Source: Chitinophaga sp. XS-30 (GTDB lineage Bacteria; Bacteroidota; Bacteroidia; Chitinophagales; Chitinophagaceae). Taken from it: 64,000 nucleotides of DNA. The first letter of the stretch is position 1. Every line of letters begins with the position of its first letter. The DNA is taken from assembly GCF_008086345.1 (NCBI RefSeq), contig NZ_CP043006.1, forward strand, positions 310,001 to 374,000, given 5' to 3'. Shown here piece by piece: positions 33,735-44,000 of the stretch. The notes beneath the pieces are model-generated. The model did not search any database. It was not told the origin of the DNA and saw only the letters and a program-made list of their open reading frames with translations. The position numbers and the translations under genes were made by a program.

Positions 33735-35656
33735 CAGTCTATTTTATTTGTTACCTGTTGTGAAGGCACAGTTTCGTCTTTCAGGATAGCCACCAGTTCA
33801 GACAAATGATGCTGGTACACGCCTCTCGGTGTGGTATTATGTTTCTTCGCGATGCCGGCTGCAAAGCCTACTACCTCTCCCATCATGCCGCAGGTACGCA
33901 TAACGCGGGTGCTGCCGAAGGCAACGTGCGTGGTGCTGATGTTCCGGCCGGCCATGAACAGGTTGGAGATGTTGCGGGAATAGAGGCACCGGTAGGGAAT
34001 GGTGTACGGCGCTACGCGGATGTGTTTGGTGCTGGCGAAAAATTCCTGCCCTTCAAAATATTTGCTGTTCTTTTCCTGCGGGAAATGCAGGTCTATCGTC
34101 CAGGTAGCGGTTACTGCGCCATCAGGATAGAACTTGCCTTCCTGGATATCCATCTGCGTGAGCACATGATCCCCGATAATGCGGCGCGATTCCCGCTTGC
34201 CGCCGATGTAAGCCACCCAGGCCAGCTCGCGTTTCGCATATTTCTCCGGTTTGTTCTTCTTCAGGTAAGACCAGTTGCCGTATATCGCACGAAGGTTATG
34301 ATCGCGGATCTGCTCCGCTTCCGTGATGGTATTGAAATTCCCGAAACCCGTTTCCCATTCCCAGTCTGATTGCACCTGATCGATATGATATTCATCGGAG
34401 AACTGCAAAGCCCAGGGTGTTTCGGGGAAGGAAGACACGGTATCCCGCTCCAGGGATGCCCAGAGGTTGGAGGTGCCGAGGGTGAAATCATCCGGTTTTT
34501 CGGGCGCCAGCGGCTCACCCGTTTCGGCCCTGCTTTCCCGGCCCATACGGAAGTCCGCGCCGGACAGGAAACCAATTGTGCCATCGCCGGTGCAATCGGC
34601 AAAATAGGTAGCAGTGAAACGTACATCCTGGTTCGTGGAGATGTTCCTGCCGGTCACGGCTTTGATCTTATCCTTATCCATTTCTACTTTGTAGGCATGC
34701 GTATTGAGGAACAAGGTCAGGTTCTTTTCCGCTTTCACGATATCGATCTTGCGTTTGTCGCCATACTCTTTCGCATCAGGATTGCCGTTGCCGGGATCTC
34801 CGTTATCCATTTCCCGGACGATCCTGCCCAGTTTGGGATAGTGATTCTTGTCCACATCCCCCATCAGGTGTACCCTGATCTCCGAGCTGTTGTTGCCGCC
34901 AAGCACCGGCCTGTCCTGCACCAATGCCGTTTTCAGGCCCTGGCGCGCAGCGGAAATGGCCGCACAGGTACCGGCAATGCCGCCGCCGATCACTACGAGA
35001 TCGTAATGCCCGCCGTTATCCGGTTCGGCATGTGTATGCAGCAGCTTGTTACGGAAAGCGTTCAGTTCTTTCAATGTATTTGGCGGGGTGAACTTCGATG
35101 CGTCTGTGAACAGGATGGCATCGCAGCGGCCATTGAAGCCGGTCAGGTCATTCATGGTCAGCCGCACCTTTTCGTTTTTGATATCTACTGTTCCGCCATC
35201 ATACCATTTCCATGCATCGTTGCCGCTGGCGCCGAATACCGGGCCTGCCTGCTGTCCGTCGATGGACAGGGTGAACTTTCCCGGGCCTGTAGGGAACGGC
35301 GCCCAGTCTTTCGTGCGCACCCACATCCGGTATTTGCCCTTCGCGGGAAACTGTACGGTGGTGGATGCTTCTTTTACCGGCCGGCCCATGCCATGCGCCA
35401 TCAGGTAGGAAGAACCTATTACAACAAACGACTGCTGATCAATTACCCAGCCGCCTTTGTCTTCAAAAGATTCCGCTTCCACGTACACCTGCTTTTGGGC
35501 GAACAGGCCCGTGTGCAGCAGCAACAGGGCAAAGCCGGTCACCAGGGAGCTCTTTGCGGGTAACAATATCCGGAAAATGCCGGTGATGGGAAGACAGCTG
35601 TCCTTCAGGAACGACAGGGCTTTCATGATGCTTCGGCGGTGTGTTAATATTTTCAT
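33734..35656 (-). CDS. Exported FAD-dependent oxidoreductase (FAD_oxidored type)
   Basis: About 640 residues. A long N-terminal signal region ends LLLLHTGLFAQ. Residues about 55-190 look like a beta-sandwich module (VEAESFEDKGGW; YRMWVRTKDWAPFP). The FAD-binding fold begins near residue 220 (YDLVVIGGGIAGTCAAISAA; LGGNNSSEIRVHLMGD) and ends with NLFMAGRNISTTHVAFGSTRVMRT. This family includes exported enzymes that oxidise sugars and related compounds, mostly uncharacterised. I start at MKILTHRR, where the leader repeat sits; an ATG ten codons later also works. Neighbours: the TGAT protein upstream and ApbE downstream, one base overlapped. Confidence 0.85.
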   Translation of the reverse strand: MKILTHRRSIMKALSFLKDSCLPITGIFRILLPAKSSLVTGFALLLLHTGLFAQKQVYVEAESFEDKGGWVIDQQSFVVIGSSYLMAHGMGRPVKEASTTVQFPAKGKYRMWVRTKDWAPFPTGPGKFTLSIDGQQAGPVFGASGNDAWKWYDGGTVDIKNEKVRLTMNDLTGFNGRCDAILFTDASKFTPPNTLKELNAFRNKLLHTHAEPDNGGHYDLVVIGGGIAGTCAAISAARQGLKTALVQDRPVLGGNNSSEIRVHLMGDVDKNHYPKLGRIVREMDNGDPGNGNPDAKEYGDKRKIDIVKAEKNLTLFLNTHAYKVEMDKDKIKAVTGRNISTNQDVRFTATYFADCTGDGTIGFLSGADFRMGRESRAETGEPLAPEKPDDFTLGTSNLWASLERDTVSSFPETPWALQFSDEYHIDQVQSDWEWETGFGNFNTITEAEQIRDHNLRAIYGNWSYLKKNKPEKYAKRELAWVAYIGGKRESRRIIGDHVLTQMDIQEGKFYPDGAVTATWTIDLHFPQEKNSKYFEGQEFFASTKHIRVAPYTIPYRCLYSRNISNLFMAGRNISTTHVAFGSTRVMRTCGMMGEVVGFAAGIAKKHNTTPRGVYQHHLSELVAILKDETVPSQQVTNKID

Positions 35657-35755
35657 CTGTACATATTTTATGTTTTTACGGGGCAAATGAATTGTTATTT
35701 CATCTGTTCATATATTTTTTACGGGTCAGATGGAATGCTATTTCATCTTTTTTCG
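35647..35755. repeat. Tandem leader repeats before the FAD oxidoreductase gene
   Basis: Three copies of a motif opening with ATTTCATCT or TTTTCATCT stand about 47 bases apart (35649, 35695, 35740). The first two continue CATCTGTACATAT and CATCTGTTCATAT. Each of these two carries, on the coding strand, ATGTACAGATGAAA or ATGAACAGATGAAA, the actual start context of the gene and its copy. Confidence 0.6.
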
Positions 35756-35762
35756 AGTTTTA

Positions 35763-36884
35763 TTATTCCGATGCCGATGACGACGCAGCCTTTTCATAAC
35801 CTGACAGTTTTTTCCGCACTGTTTTATGTGTCGGTTTCAGGGACGATAACGCCTCATAGATCGCCTCTCCTGCGTCCGGATCTGTCAGCTGTTCCGCCAA
35901 CTCCAGTTGCGCTTTGTCCGAAAGCTTTTGCTGCGCGGCCAGCAGCGCCAGTTTTATTTTAAATTGTTCATGATTCCCGGCTCTAACGGCCTTTGCTATA
36001 CGAACAGCCAGTACTTCGCCAAGCGGGATGTCTTTCAATTTTTTCAGGATGGCCATCTGGAAAGGGTACACGGCCGAGTTATACACCTCCCACAGCCACA
36101 ATTGTCTTGATGGCGTATCAAAAAAATCCCTGTTCACCGTTTGCAGCGCATGCCGCGCGGTGAAAATATTCTTCCCGGCAATGATCTTTTCAATGTCTCC
36201 TTCATAAGACGCCTGCACATGCCCCTCTGCAGATATCACTTTCTCCATCGCGAAGTACTGGTAATGGTAGTTGTCACTGTTCAGGAAGCGGTGCAGCAAC
36301 CCGGGTGACAGGTACGTTTCCGTGATCTTCCTGATCTCTTCTTTCACCGGGCCATGCGCCAGATGCCAGAGGGTGTAGCAGGTGAATACCGCGCCTTCTA
36401 TCACATCATTTTTGATGGTCTTGAGCGTAGCGCCTGTTTTGATATTGGCCGAATCGGAGATATCCTCCGTACCTTTCACCACCAGGTCTTCCATCTTCAG
36501 CTCGGCGAGTATGGAGGTTTCCCGGGAGAGGATGTCCTGCAGCTTCGCGTAATCCTTCTCCTGAAATTCCCGGTGATCTGTTTTCGTGAGCACTTCATTA
36601 TCCGGCATATCAAAGCGGGTGTAATTGCCCCTCAGGTCCCAGTAAAAATTGATGTACACCGGTTTGCATTCGCCGGTATTGCATACAGGCGTATAGATGT
36701 TCCGGAAGAAGTACAACGGCTGCCCTGCCTTGTCCAGTACAAGGTTCAGGGTATAGCTGATGCTGTCGTTCTCCCTGACTTCATACCTCCGGATGCTGTC
36801 ATCTGCGCGCACCGGCATTGCCGATGCGCACAGGATGACCATTAAAAAAATCAGTTTACTTATATTCCAGTCTCGCTGTAGCAT
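35763..36884 (-). CDS. Exported protein with a TGAT motif, candidate FMN carrier
   Basis: 373 residues with a signal peptide (LIFLMVILCASAMPVRA). Residues 68-73 contain a cysteine pair region (VCNTGECKPV). Residues 147-153 read NIKTGAT, close to the ApbE target motif Dxx[S/T]GA[T/S] but with Asn for Asp, followed by EGAVFTCYTLWHLAHG. I believe related proteins in Bacteroidota keep the [S/T]GAT and TLWH parts. The C-terminal half (about 180-373) is helical. It overlaps the lipoprotein gene upstream by 29 bases, so they are translated together. With ApbE and a FAD oxidoreductase in the same operon, it is the best candidate to carry covalent FMN on Thr153. Confidence 0.7.
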   Translation of the reverse strand: MLQRDWNISKLIFLMVILCASAMPVRADDSIRRYEVRENDSISYTLNLVLDKAGQPLYFFRNIYTPVCNTGECKPVYINFYWDLRGNYTRFDMPDNEVLTKTDHREFQEKDYAKLQDILSRETSILAELKMEDLVVKGTEDISDSANIKTGATLKTIKNDVIEGAVFTCYTLWHLAHGPVKEEIRKITETYLSPGLLHRFLNSDNYHYQYFAMEKVISAEGHVQASYEGDIEKIIAGKNIFTARHALQTVNRDFFDTPSRQLWLWEVYNSAVYPFQMAILKKLKDIPLGEVLAVRIAKAVRAGNHEQFKIKLALLAAQQKLSDKAQLELAEQLTDPDAGEAIYEALSSLKPTHKTVRKKLSGYEKAASSSASE

Positions 36885-39312
36885 TACAATCCTTGTTGCT
36901 CACAAATCTGATCCACCGGGCCTGTACATCATCCGGGAAGCGGAAGGCGAACTGCTCGCCGGGCGCCACCGTCACTTCCTTGTATTTCATCCATACGCCG
37001 GTGCCAACAGGGTCCATTTCGATGGTGAAGGTTACGGGCTGTTGGGCTTCATGAGAGAGCTGCAGGCTGCGGCTGTCATAAAAACCGAACAGGTAGGGAT
37101 CGGATGGCGCATTCGCTGTCACGGGTGATTGTTTCCAGGGACCGCCCTGCCCTGCAGGTTTCCCCAGCTTCCACAGATCATCGATCACACCGGCCCATAC
37201 CGCGGCTTTGCCATCGGCCGAACGGATGATATGCTCACTTTCGCTTCCGGCATCGATACCTGTCAGTATCAGCAATCCGCGATAAGAAGCGTAGTCGTTG
37301 ATCCGGAAATGATGCGATGCTACCGGCCGGATCTTTGCATAGCCGTCCGCATTCTCGGCGGGGAGTTCGTAAAATGTACCGTGACAGTTGAACAGGTCCC
37401 GCTCTGTAGCTACCTCACGGCAGATGCGGAGGGCACTATGTTGCGTCAGCCCGGTAAATGCCTCATCTCCCAGCGGCAGGCGCCAGCGGCGGCCTTTATC
37501 GTCCACGACCAATACGGAAGCGGCGTCTATGGTCACGGCCTGTTCCGGGATGGCGAACTTTTTACGGATGAACGCGCTGGCCGCGGTATCTTCTTTCTTT
37601 TCCAGCTGCATTTGCGCATTCAACTCATAATATCCGGCTTCGGTGGCTGTTGCGCCGCTGTATTCCAGCGCCAGCATTCCCAGCGTACGCCGGTCTTTCC
37701 CCAGGCCATAGATCAGTCCGCCGCTTGTTTTATCCGCACCAGTTTCGCTCAGCCCTTTAAAGATACCATCCGTTGTGTTATTCCGCCGGTCTTTATCCGC
37801 ATAAGAAAAATGCAGCGTGGCGTTGGTGTTTACATTCGCTTTTGCCCGTATCCATTCCCCCGGCATATCCGCTGGGAATGCCACCGGTACGCTTCCTCCG
37901 GCCGGAACCGAAACAGTTTGCGCAGTGGCCCAGTTGCCGTCCCCGGCCTGGTCGGTTTCAAAGGTGAACTGAACGGACTGGCGGCCGTTGTTTTTGATCC
38001 AGGCGGAGCGCAGGGGCCATCCGGCAAAAAGGAAAGGCTCGGAGACCTCATTGGCCTGTATGCTTTCATTCAGCCACACAGCGCCTTCGGCCGTATTCGG
38101 CCCCAGTTGGTCCGGCTGCTCCAATGAAGTGAACCAGAGGTTGGAATTGGACTGTCCCGGCCCTTCTATATTGCCTTTGGCTTTTCGCTTGTTTAAGAAC
38201 TCCTTTTGTGCGGAATCATCGCATCCGAAAACCAGCTGATCGTTCCAGCGGGCAAAATCCCCGATCACTTTGAGGTAAGCGGAGCGCGGGCGGATACCGG
38301 CGGTTTGCCTGCTGCTGAACCCGCCGGGGAAACGCCAGAACATGCCGTGCATGGTCATCAGGTAATCCGGCTGCTGTGAAGTGCCGATATCGCGGATGCG
38401 CGGCCACTCTGTATTCCAGCCATGCGCGCCATCGTAGCTGTGGCTGGCTTTCGGCAGACGGTAAAAATGCCATTGCCCCTGATCGCGCACGGCCAGCAAA
38501 ACGGATTTATGGTCCCAGCCCGTAGCCCAAATGGGATCGGTATCCGGATTTTTATTGCCGTAAATGCCACCCGGACCGGTCACTTCCACAAACTGATTGC
38601 GGCGGACGGTCTTCCAGTTTTTCCCGTCCCATTCTGACAGGGAGCCGGATTCGATATCGAAATCGGTCAGGGACTTCGGGCCCGGCTCACCGTTGTTGGA
38701 ATAGACCATCACGCCCTGTCCGGAATACAATCCTTTGCCATGTGCGCCGGGCAGGAGATTGGGTACGGAATCCCTCGGGTTGCCATCAGGATACAGCATC
38801 ACCGGTTGCAGGGTGTTCACATCCACTTCATAGAACCCTTCTTCCATGGTGCCGTAATATATTTTGCCTGCGGGGTCTGTGAGATGGCGGGCGTTGCCGG
38901 TATGGCGACCTTGCATGGCGGTGTAGGGGATCACCCTTACTTTGCCGCTGCTGTCTATTGCATACGGCCCGATGAAAAGCTGGTGGCTTTCCGGATGGAT
39001 CATCCTGTTGGCCGGCGTTCCGCCGATGCTTTCGCTGCGCACGGTCTGTTGCAGGTCCGGTGATATCTCATACAGTTTGTCTGACGAGCCTTTCGGCAAA
39101 TGGGGACCATAGGTGATCACCCAGAGTTTGCCGGCCCAGGGCACTACCGCCCCGGTGCCGCATTCTCCTTCGTTGTTGTACATCGCCAGATGCGGGTACA
39201 CGCCGCTGAAGGAACGTTGCTTCGTTGTGTCTGCTGTCTGCCTGCAGGCGGCTGCATGCAGCAATGCTCCCGCCGCCAGCACCATCATGCTGCTTCTTAT
39301 CGTCATCATCAA
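36856..39312 (-). CDS. Large surface lipoprotein with a duplicated beta module
   Basis: 818 residues. A lipoprotein signal ends LLHAAACRQ, with the lipidated Cys at residue 23. Residues about 35-360 have beta-propeller-like blades (AGKLWVITYGPHLPKG; DKLYEISPDLQQTV; AGKIYYGTMEEGFYEVDV). A module at about 425-504 (FLFAGWPLRSAWI; FTFETDQAGDGNW; GEWIRAKANVNTNATL) recurs at about 738-818 (YLFGFYDSRSLQL; FTIEMDPVGTGVW; ARWIRFVSNKDCNATA). It overlaps the susD stop by four bases and the next gene by 29, so it belongs to the operon. It probably binds the locus substrate at the cell surface; an enzymatic role is possible. The family is not recognised. Confidence 0.75.
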   Translation of the reverse strand: MMMTIRSSMMVLAAGALLHAAACRQTADTTKQRSFSGVYPHLAMYNNEGECGTGAVVPWAGKLWVITYGPHLPKGSSDKLYEISPDLQQTVRSESIGGTPANRMIHPESHQLFIGPYAIDSSGKVRVIPYTAMQGRHTGNARHLTDPAGKIYYGTMEEGFYEVDVNTLQPVMLYPDGNPRDSVPNLLPGAHGKGLYSGQGVMVYSNNGEPGPKSLTDFDIESGSLSEWDGKNWKTVRRNQFVEVTGPGGIYGNKNPDTDPIWATGWDHKSVLLAVRDQGQWHFYRLPKASHSYDGAHGWNTEWPRIRDIGTSQQPDYLMTMHGMFWRFPGGFSSRQTAGIRPRSAYLKVIGDFARWNDQLVFGCDDSAQKEFLNKRKAKGNIEGPGQSNSNLWFTSLEQPDQLGPNTAEGAVWLNESIQANEVSEPFLFAGWPLRSAWIKNNGRQSVQFTFETDQAGDGNWATAQTVSVPAGGSVPVAFPADMPGEWIRAKANVNTNATLHFSYADKDRRNNTTDGIFKGLSETGADKTSGGLIYGLGKDRRTLGMLALEYSGATATEAGYYELNAQMQLEKKEDTAASAFIRKKFAIPEQAVTIDAASVLVVDDKGRRWRLPLGDEAFTGLTQHSALRICREVATERDLFNCHGTFYELPAENADGYAKIRPVASHHFRINDYASYRGLLILTGIDAGSESEHIIRSADGKAAVWAGVIDDLWKLGKPAGQGGPWKQSPVTANAPSDPYLFGFYDSRSLQLSHEAQQPVTFTIEMDPVGTGVWMKYKEVTVAPGEQFAFRFPDDVQARWIRFVSNKDCNATARLEYK

Positions 39313-40997
39313 TAGTTATCGTTTTGATCAAGACCGCTGGTCAACACCTCGGCGGAAGGAATAGGCCAGAGATACTGGCGGGTGACATCGAACTTGCGCA
39401 CGGCAACTGTTTTGATCAGCCCGGCGGTGGCCATGGCCGTGAAATCGGCTACACCGTCCTCATCTATCTCCGGTGTCTGCGGGAAGAACCACAGGCCCGG
39501 CTGCACCACTTTTGTACGGAGATCGGCCGGGTCCAGCATGCCGTAATTGATCTTGTTCAGCACTTTACCCGCCAGTTTCCAGCGGATGATATCCATATAA
39601 CGGATGCCCTCTTTCGCAAATTCCATTCTTCTTTCCACGCGCACGATCTTCCTCAGTTCGGCCTGATCAGTGGTGGTCACCGCCGGATAATCCGCAGTGG
39701 CGGTATATTCCACGCCATAAGCCCTTGCCCTTACCATATTGATGGCATCCAGCACCGTCTGATCGATCTGGTTCAGCTCCACTTTGGCTTCTGCATACAT
39801 GAGCAGCACATCCGCATAACGGATAATGATCTTGTCCGGCTCGGCCGTCCAGGAATTCAGCAGCCAGTCGCGGTCCACGCCTTTCTTCCAGATCAGCCCG
39901 TTGTAGGATGCGAAGATGGCGATGGCGCGGGTGTCTTTATTCTCCACATGTTTCATATCCGCTTCCTTCCATACGGTAAGTGTATCCGGATGCGGTTGGT
40001 AGGTATATCCGAGGAATGAGCTGCTGAAAGGCACGATGGTAGCCGCACAGCGGGGATCGCGATTTTCAAAGGGATTATGCGGGTCGAATAAAGGCGATTC
40101 ATCCACCGGCATTCCGTCTGTGCACAGAAAAGCGCAGAACAGGTCCCAGGAAGGATTTTTAGCGCCCCATCCCCCTGCATTGCGGGTCACGTAATTCTGA
40201 AGATCGCCCAGTGTTACCTTCAGCGCAACGGAGCGCGGAAGGCCGAACACCGTTTCCACGGAGTTCTTGGTTTTGGACAGGAAGAGGTTGCTGAAATCAG
40301 GATGGAGTCTGTACACCTCCTGGTCCATGCAGGCTTTGGCAGCGGCGGCAGCCGTAGCCCAGTCTTCCATCTGCAGCGCGATGCGGGCTTTCAGGGCCAG
40401 TGCAGCGCCGGAGGTGGCACGTTTCAGTTCATTGGCCGTATAGGTCGCAGGCAGATTATTGGCTGCGGAATCAAAGTCCGCATAGATCTTCGCCAGCACC
40501 ATCGCTTTGTCCATCTGCTTCAATTGCAGGGCCTGATCTATATCCAGCGCGGAATCCGTGTACACAATATTACCGTAATGGGAAAGCAGCCGCGAATATT
40601 GTGCGGCGCGCACAAAACGCGCTTCGGAGGAATAACGGCTGATCTGGGCGGGGGACAGCACATTCGCCGCACGGCCCACACTGTGTATAACGGTATTGGC
40701 ACGGGCGATGGCCTTGTAGGCATTCACCCACCATGTGCGTACAAAATCGGTTTCCCCATTGATGGTAGCGCCGGTGATGGGCGTTGTGGCATCGCGGTAA
40801 AGGAAATCATCCGTCCAGTCATCATTATCGGTTGGCCAGAACGCATCTTTATACAAACCGTTGAGGGACATTTCAATTTCCTCTGCGGTAGAGTTCCAGG
40901 TTTCGCTGGAGCCGTCGGACAGCGGGTTCAGGTCCAGTTTTGCACAGGCGGCCACCAGGAAGAGGCCGGCGCAGGTGATATATAATTTGAATTTCAT
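39309..40997 (-). CDS. SusD/RagB family surface lipoprotein (second locus)
   Basis: 562 residues. The lipobox LFLVAACAK gives a lipidated Cys at residue 18. The N-terminal SusD domain is seen in EEIEMSLNGLYKDAFW and AIARANTVIHSV, with ARFVRAAQYSRLLSHYGNIVY. The C-terminal signature is RYADVLLMYAEAKVELNQID, MVRARAYG and RVERRMEFAKEGIRYMDIIRW, and the end carries LWPIPSAEVL. It would cap the SusC transporter encoded 12 bases upstream. Its stop overlaps the lipoprotein start by four bases (ATGA). Confidence 0.95.
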   Translation of the reverse strand: MKFKLYITCAGLFLVAACAKLDLNPLSDGSSETWNSTAEEIEMSLNGLYKDAFWPTDNDDWTDDFLYRDATTPITGATINGETDFVRTWWVNAYKAIARANTVIHSVGRAANVLSPAQISRYSSEARFVRAAQYSRLLSHYGNIVYTDSALDIDQALQLKQMDKAMVLAKIYADFDSAANNLPATYTANELKRATSGAALALKARIALQMEDWATAAAAAKACMDQEVYRLHPDFSNLFLSKTKNSVETVFGLPRSVALKVTLGDLQNYVTRNAGGWGAKNPSWDLFCAFLCTDGMPVDESPLFDPHNPFENRDPRCAATIVPFSSSFLGYTYQPHPDTLTVWKEADMKHVENKDTRAIAIFASYNGLIWKKGVDRDWLLNSWTAEPDKIIIRYADVLLMYAEAKVELNQIDQTVLDAINMVRARAYGVEYTATADYPAVTTTDQAELRKIVRVERRMEFAKEGIRYMDIIRWKLAGKVLNKINYGMLDPADLRTKVVQPGLWFFPQTPEIDEDGVADFTAMATAGLIKTVAVRKFDVTRQYLWPIPSAEVLTSGLDQNDNY

Positions 40998-41009
40998 GTT
41001 CTTTCAGTT

Positions 41010-44000
41010 TTAAAACTTGACGGATACGCCGAAAACAAATGACACGGTGATGGGATAACCGAGGTAGTTCATCTCGGGGTCCCAGCCTTTCGGGAATTTA
41101 TGGATCGAGAATACGTCGGTAACAGTACCATATACCCGTACGTCCTGCACTTTAGCCTTCTGCACCAGGCTTCTCGGAACGGTATAGCTCAGGTTGATGT
41201 TCTTGAGCCGGAAGTAACCGCCGTTGATCAGCCAGTAGTCGGACAGTGCGTAGTTATTGCCTGCGGAGGTATTGGTATAACGCGGGTATCTTACGTTGAG
41301 GTTCTGTTCCGGTGTATTGTATTTGCTCCAGCTGTTGCCATCGAGTATGGCCGGGAAGTTGCCGTAGTTCTCCAGCAGCGGCCGCACGATATCGGTGGTG
41401 AGACGGGCGTTCTGTTTGCCAACGCCCTGCAGCACCACGCCCAGGTTCCAGTTCTTGTACCCGGCCTGCAAAGTGGCGCCGTACATGTAACGCGGAAGCG
41501 AACCGCCTAACAGCACACGGTCGTATTCCGGAGATATCTTTCCGTCCGGCACGCCATTCGGACCGCTGATGTCTTTGTATTTGACATCACCGGGTTTTAC
41601 ATTGGCATTCAGCACAGGCGATTTATCCACATCATCCTGTGTCTGAAAAAGGCCGTCAGACTGGTATCCGTACCATTCATTGAACTCGCTGCCGTATATC
41701 TTGATCTGATCGCCGATGAACTCTGTTCCGCCGAGGTCACCCATTTTTGAAATGAAGTCGGACATGTTGGCGGAAACGCCGTAGGAGAAATCACCCACTT
41801 TGTCGTTCCAACCGATCTGGAATTCCCAGCCGGTGGTGTACATCTTGCCGGTGTTCTGGGTGGGATTATCGAAACCGATGAAGTCGGGAATCTCCAGGTC
41901 CAGCAAAATATCCCGCGTGGTCTTCTTGTAATAGTCCCCGGTGAAACGCAGCCTGTTGCCGAGGAAATTCATATCCAGCCCGATGTCGTAGGACGCTGTC
42001 GTTTCCCAGGAGATGTCGCGGATAACATATTGCCATTGTGCGGCGGATTGAGCGGAAACGGCGGCATTGCCCCTGTAGAACAATGAATTGTTCTCGAAGC
42101 GGAGGAGCGCCTGATAAGGATAATTTCCCCCGATCCGCTCATTGCCAAGTGTTCCCCATGAGGCGCGTACTTTCAGGAACGACAACCAGTTGGAAGTGCC
42201 GCTCATGAACGGTTCCTGGGAAATGATCCATCCCGCGGAAACGGAAGGGAAGGAGCCCCAGCGGTAACCGGGTGCAAAACGGGAAGAAGCATCGTAACGG
42301 ATATTCGCCTGCAGCAGGTATTTTTCCTTGTAGTTGTACATCACGCGCCCGAACCAGGAACGGTAGGCATTTTCCGTAGCGTTGCCGCTATTGTCCCTGA
42401 ACTCCAGCGGGCCCAGGTTCAGATAAGGGTAATTGGTCAGCACATACTGCCCGCGGTATGCCATCAGGTCCTCATTAAACGCATAATAATATTCATATCC
42501 GCCTAACAGGTTGAGGTTATGGTCGCCCAGCTGTTTGGTGTAGTTCGCCAGGAACTGCATGGTGTAACGATGGTTATCGTTGCGGTTCTCTGTGAGCTTG
42601 GTCTCCGTGCCTCCTTCAATGTAGCCGGATACGGAATTAGGATTGCTCCAGGAGGTGTAAGGTATCTGTTTATTGAATGTTTTCAGCTTGTCGAAGCTGG
42701 CGAATGGCGATATCACGCCGGAGAATTTCAATCCTTCGATGGGTGTGAAATCCAGGCCTATCTTGCCGCCGATCTGGTTGTACCAGTCGTGATCGAAACC
42801 ACCGTGCTTCACCAGCGCATAGATATTGGCGCCATCCTTTCCCGCACCGATCCTGCCGTCTGACCACATGGCGGCATACAGGGGCGGCACGATACCCATT
42901 TTGTACATGGGATTGGTTACCGGCTGCTTGATGATGGTGCGGCGGAAGTTCAGGTCCACACTCGCGGAAAGATATTTATTGATGGTGATATCATTGTTGA
43001 CCCGCGCGGTCAGGCGTTCGTAGGTGCGGCCGTCATACAGGGCATCGGATTTGTCATATCCCAGCGATACCCGGGAGCGGATGCTTTTGCCGCCACCGGA
43101 AATGCTCATGATATGGCTTTGCCGCGGTGAGGAATTGTTCAGGATCATGCCCCGCCAGTCCGTATTCGGATACTCATCCGGGTTCTGGGCGTTGAGGTTG
43201 TAATAATCATCAATGGTCGCCTTAGGATAGGTTGGATGTTCATTGGCGTTATTGCCGTTGTCGTTCCATCTCAGTTCATTGGTCAATTCCATGAACCGGG
43301 TCACATCCACGTAATCCGGCAGGATGGTGGGTTTTTCAATACCGTATTCATAGGTATAATCCAGGCTCAGCTGGCCGTTCCTGGCGCGTTTGGTGGTGAT
43401 GAGGATAACTCCCGCGGCAGCCCTGGAGCCGTAGATGGATGCGGAAGCCGCATCCTTCAGCACGGAAATATTGTCCACATCATTCGGGTTGATGGAATTG
43501 ATATCGTCGATCGGTACGCCATCCAGGATAATGAGCGGATCAGCGCCTCCTTCCGTGAGGGTGGTGATACCGCGTACGCGTATGGTGGCCGTGGCGCCGG
43601 GTGCGTTATTGTTGCGGGTCACGGTAACGCCGGGCATGGAGCCCTGCAGGGCGGTGGAGATCTGGGTGGTCTTCCTCGCCGCGATGGCTTCACCTTCCAC
43701 AGCGGATACGGAGCCGGTAAGGTCGCTTTTCTTGATAGCGCCATAACCTACTACTACCACACTTTCCAGTGTGGTGTTATCCGCTTTGCCCATTTTGATA
43801 TCCAGTTTCTTCCTTCCGTTCAGCTCCAGCTCCGTTGTTGCGAAACCGATGTAGGATAATACCAGCACCGCTTTATCATCCACCCCGGAAAGTTTGAACT
43901 CTCCATTCTCGTCTGTCGTGGTACCGGTTCTTGTGCCTTTCACCATAACGGTAACACCGGGCAGCGGTTCCCCGGCATCATCCGTTACCTTTCCGGTGAT

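Noticed and set aside
36856-39312. SGAT at residues 552-555 of the 818-residue lipoprotein as an ApbE target
   Set aside because: The key Asp three residues before the Ser is Leu and the context is unlike other targets. The TGAT protein next door is the better candidate.
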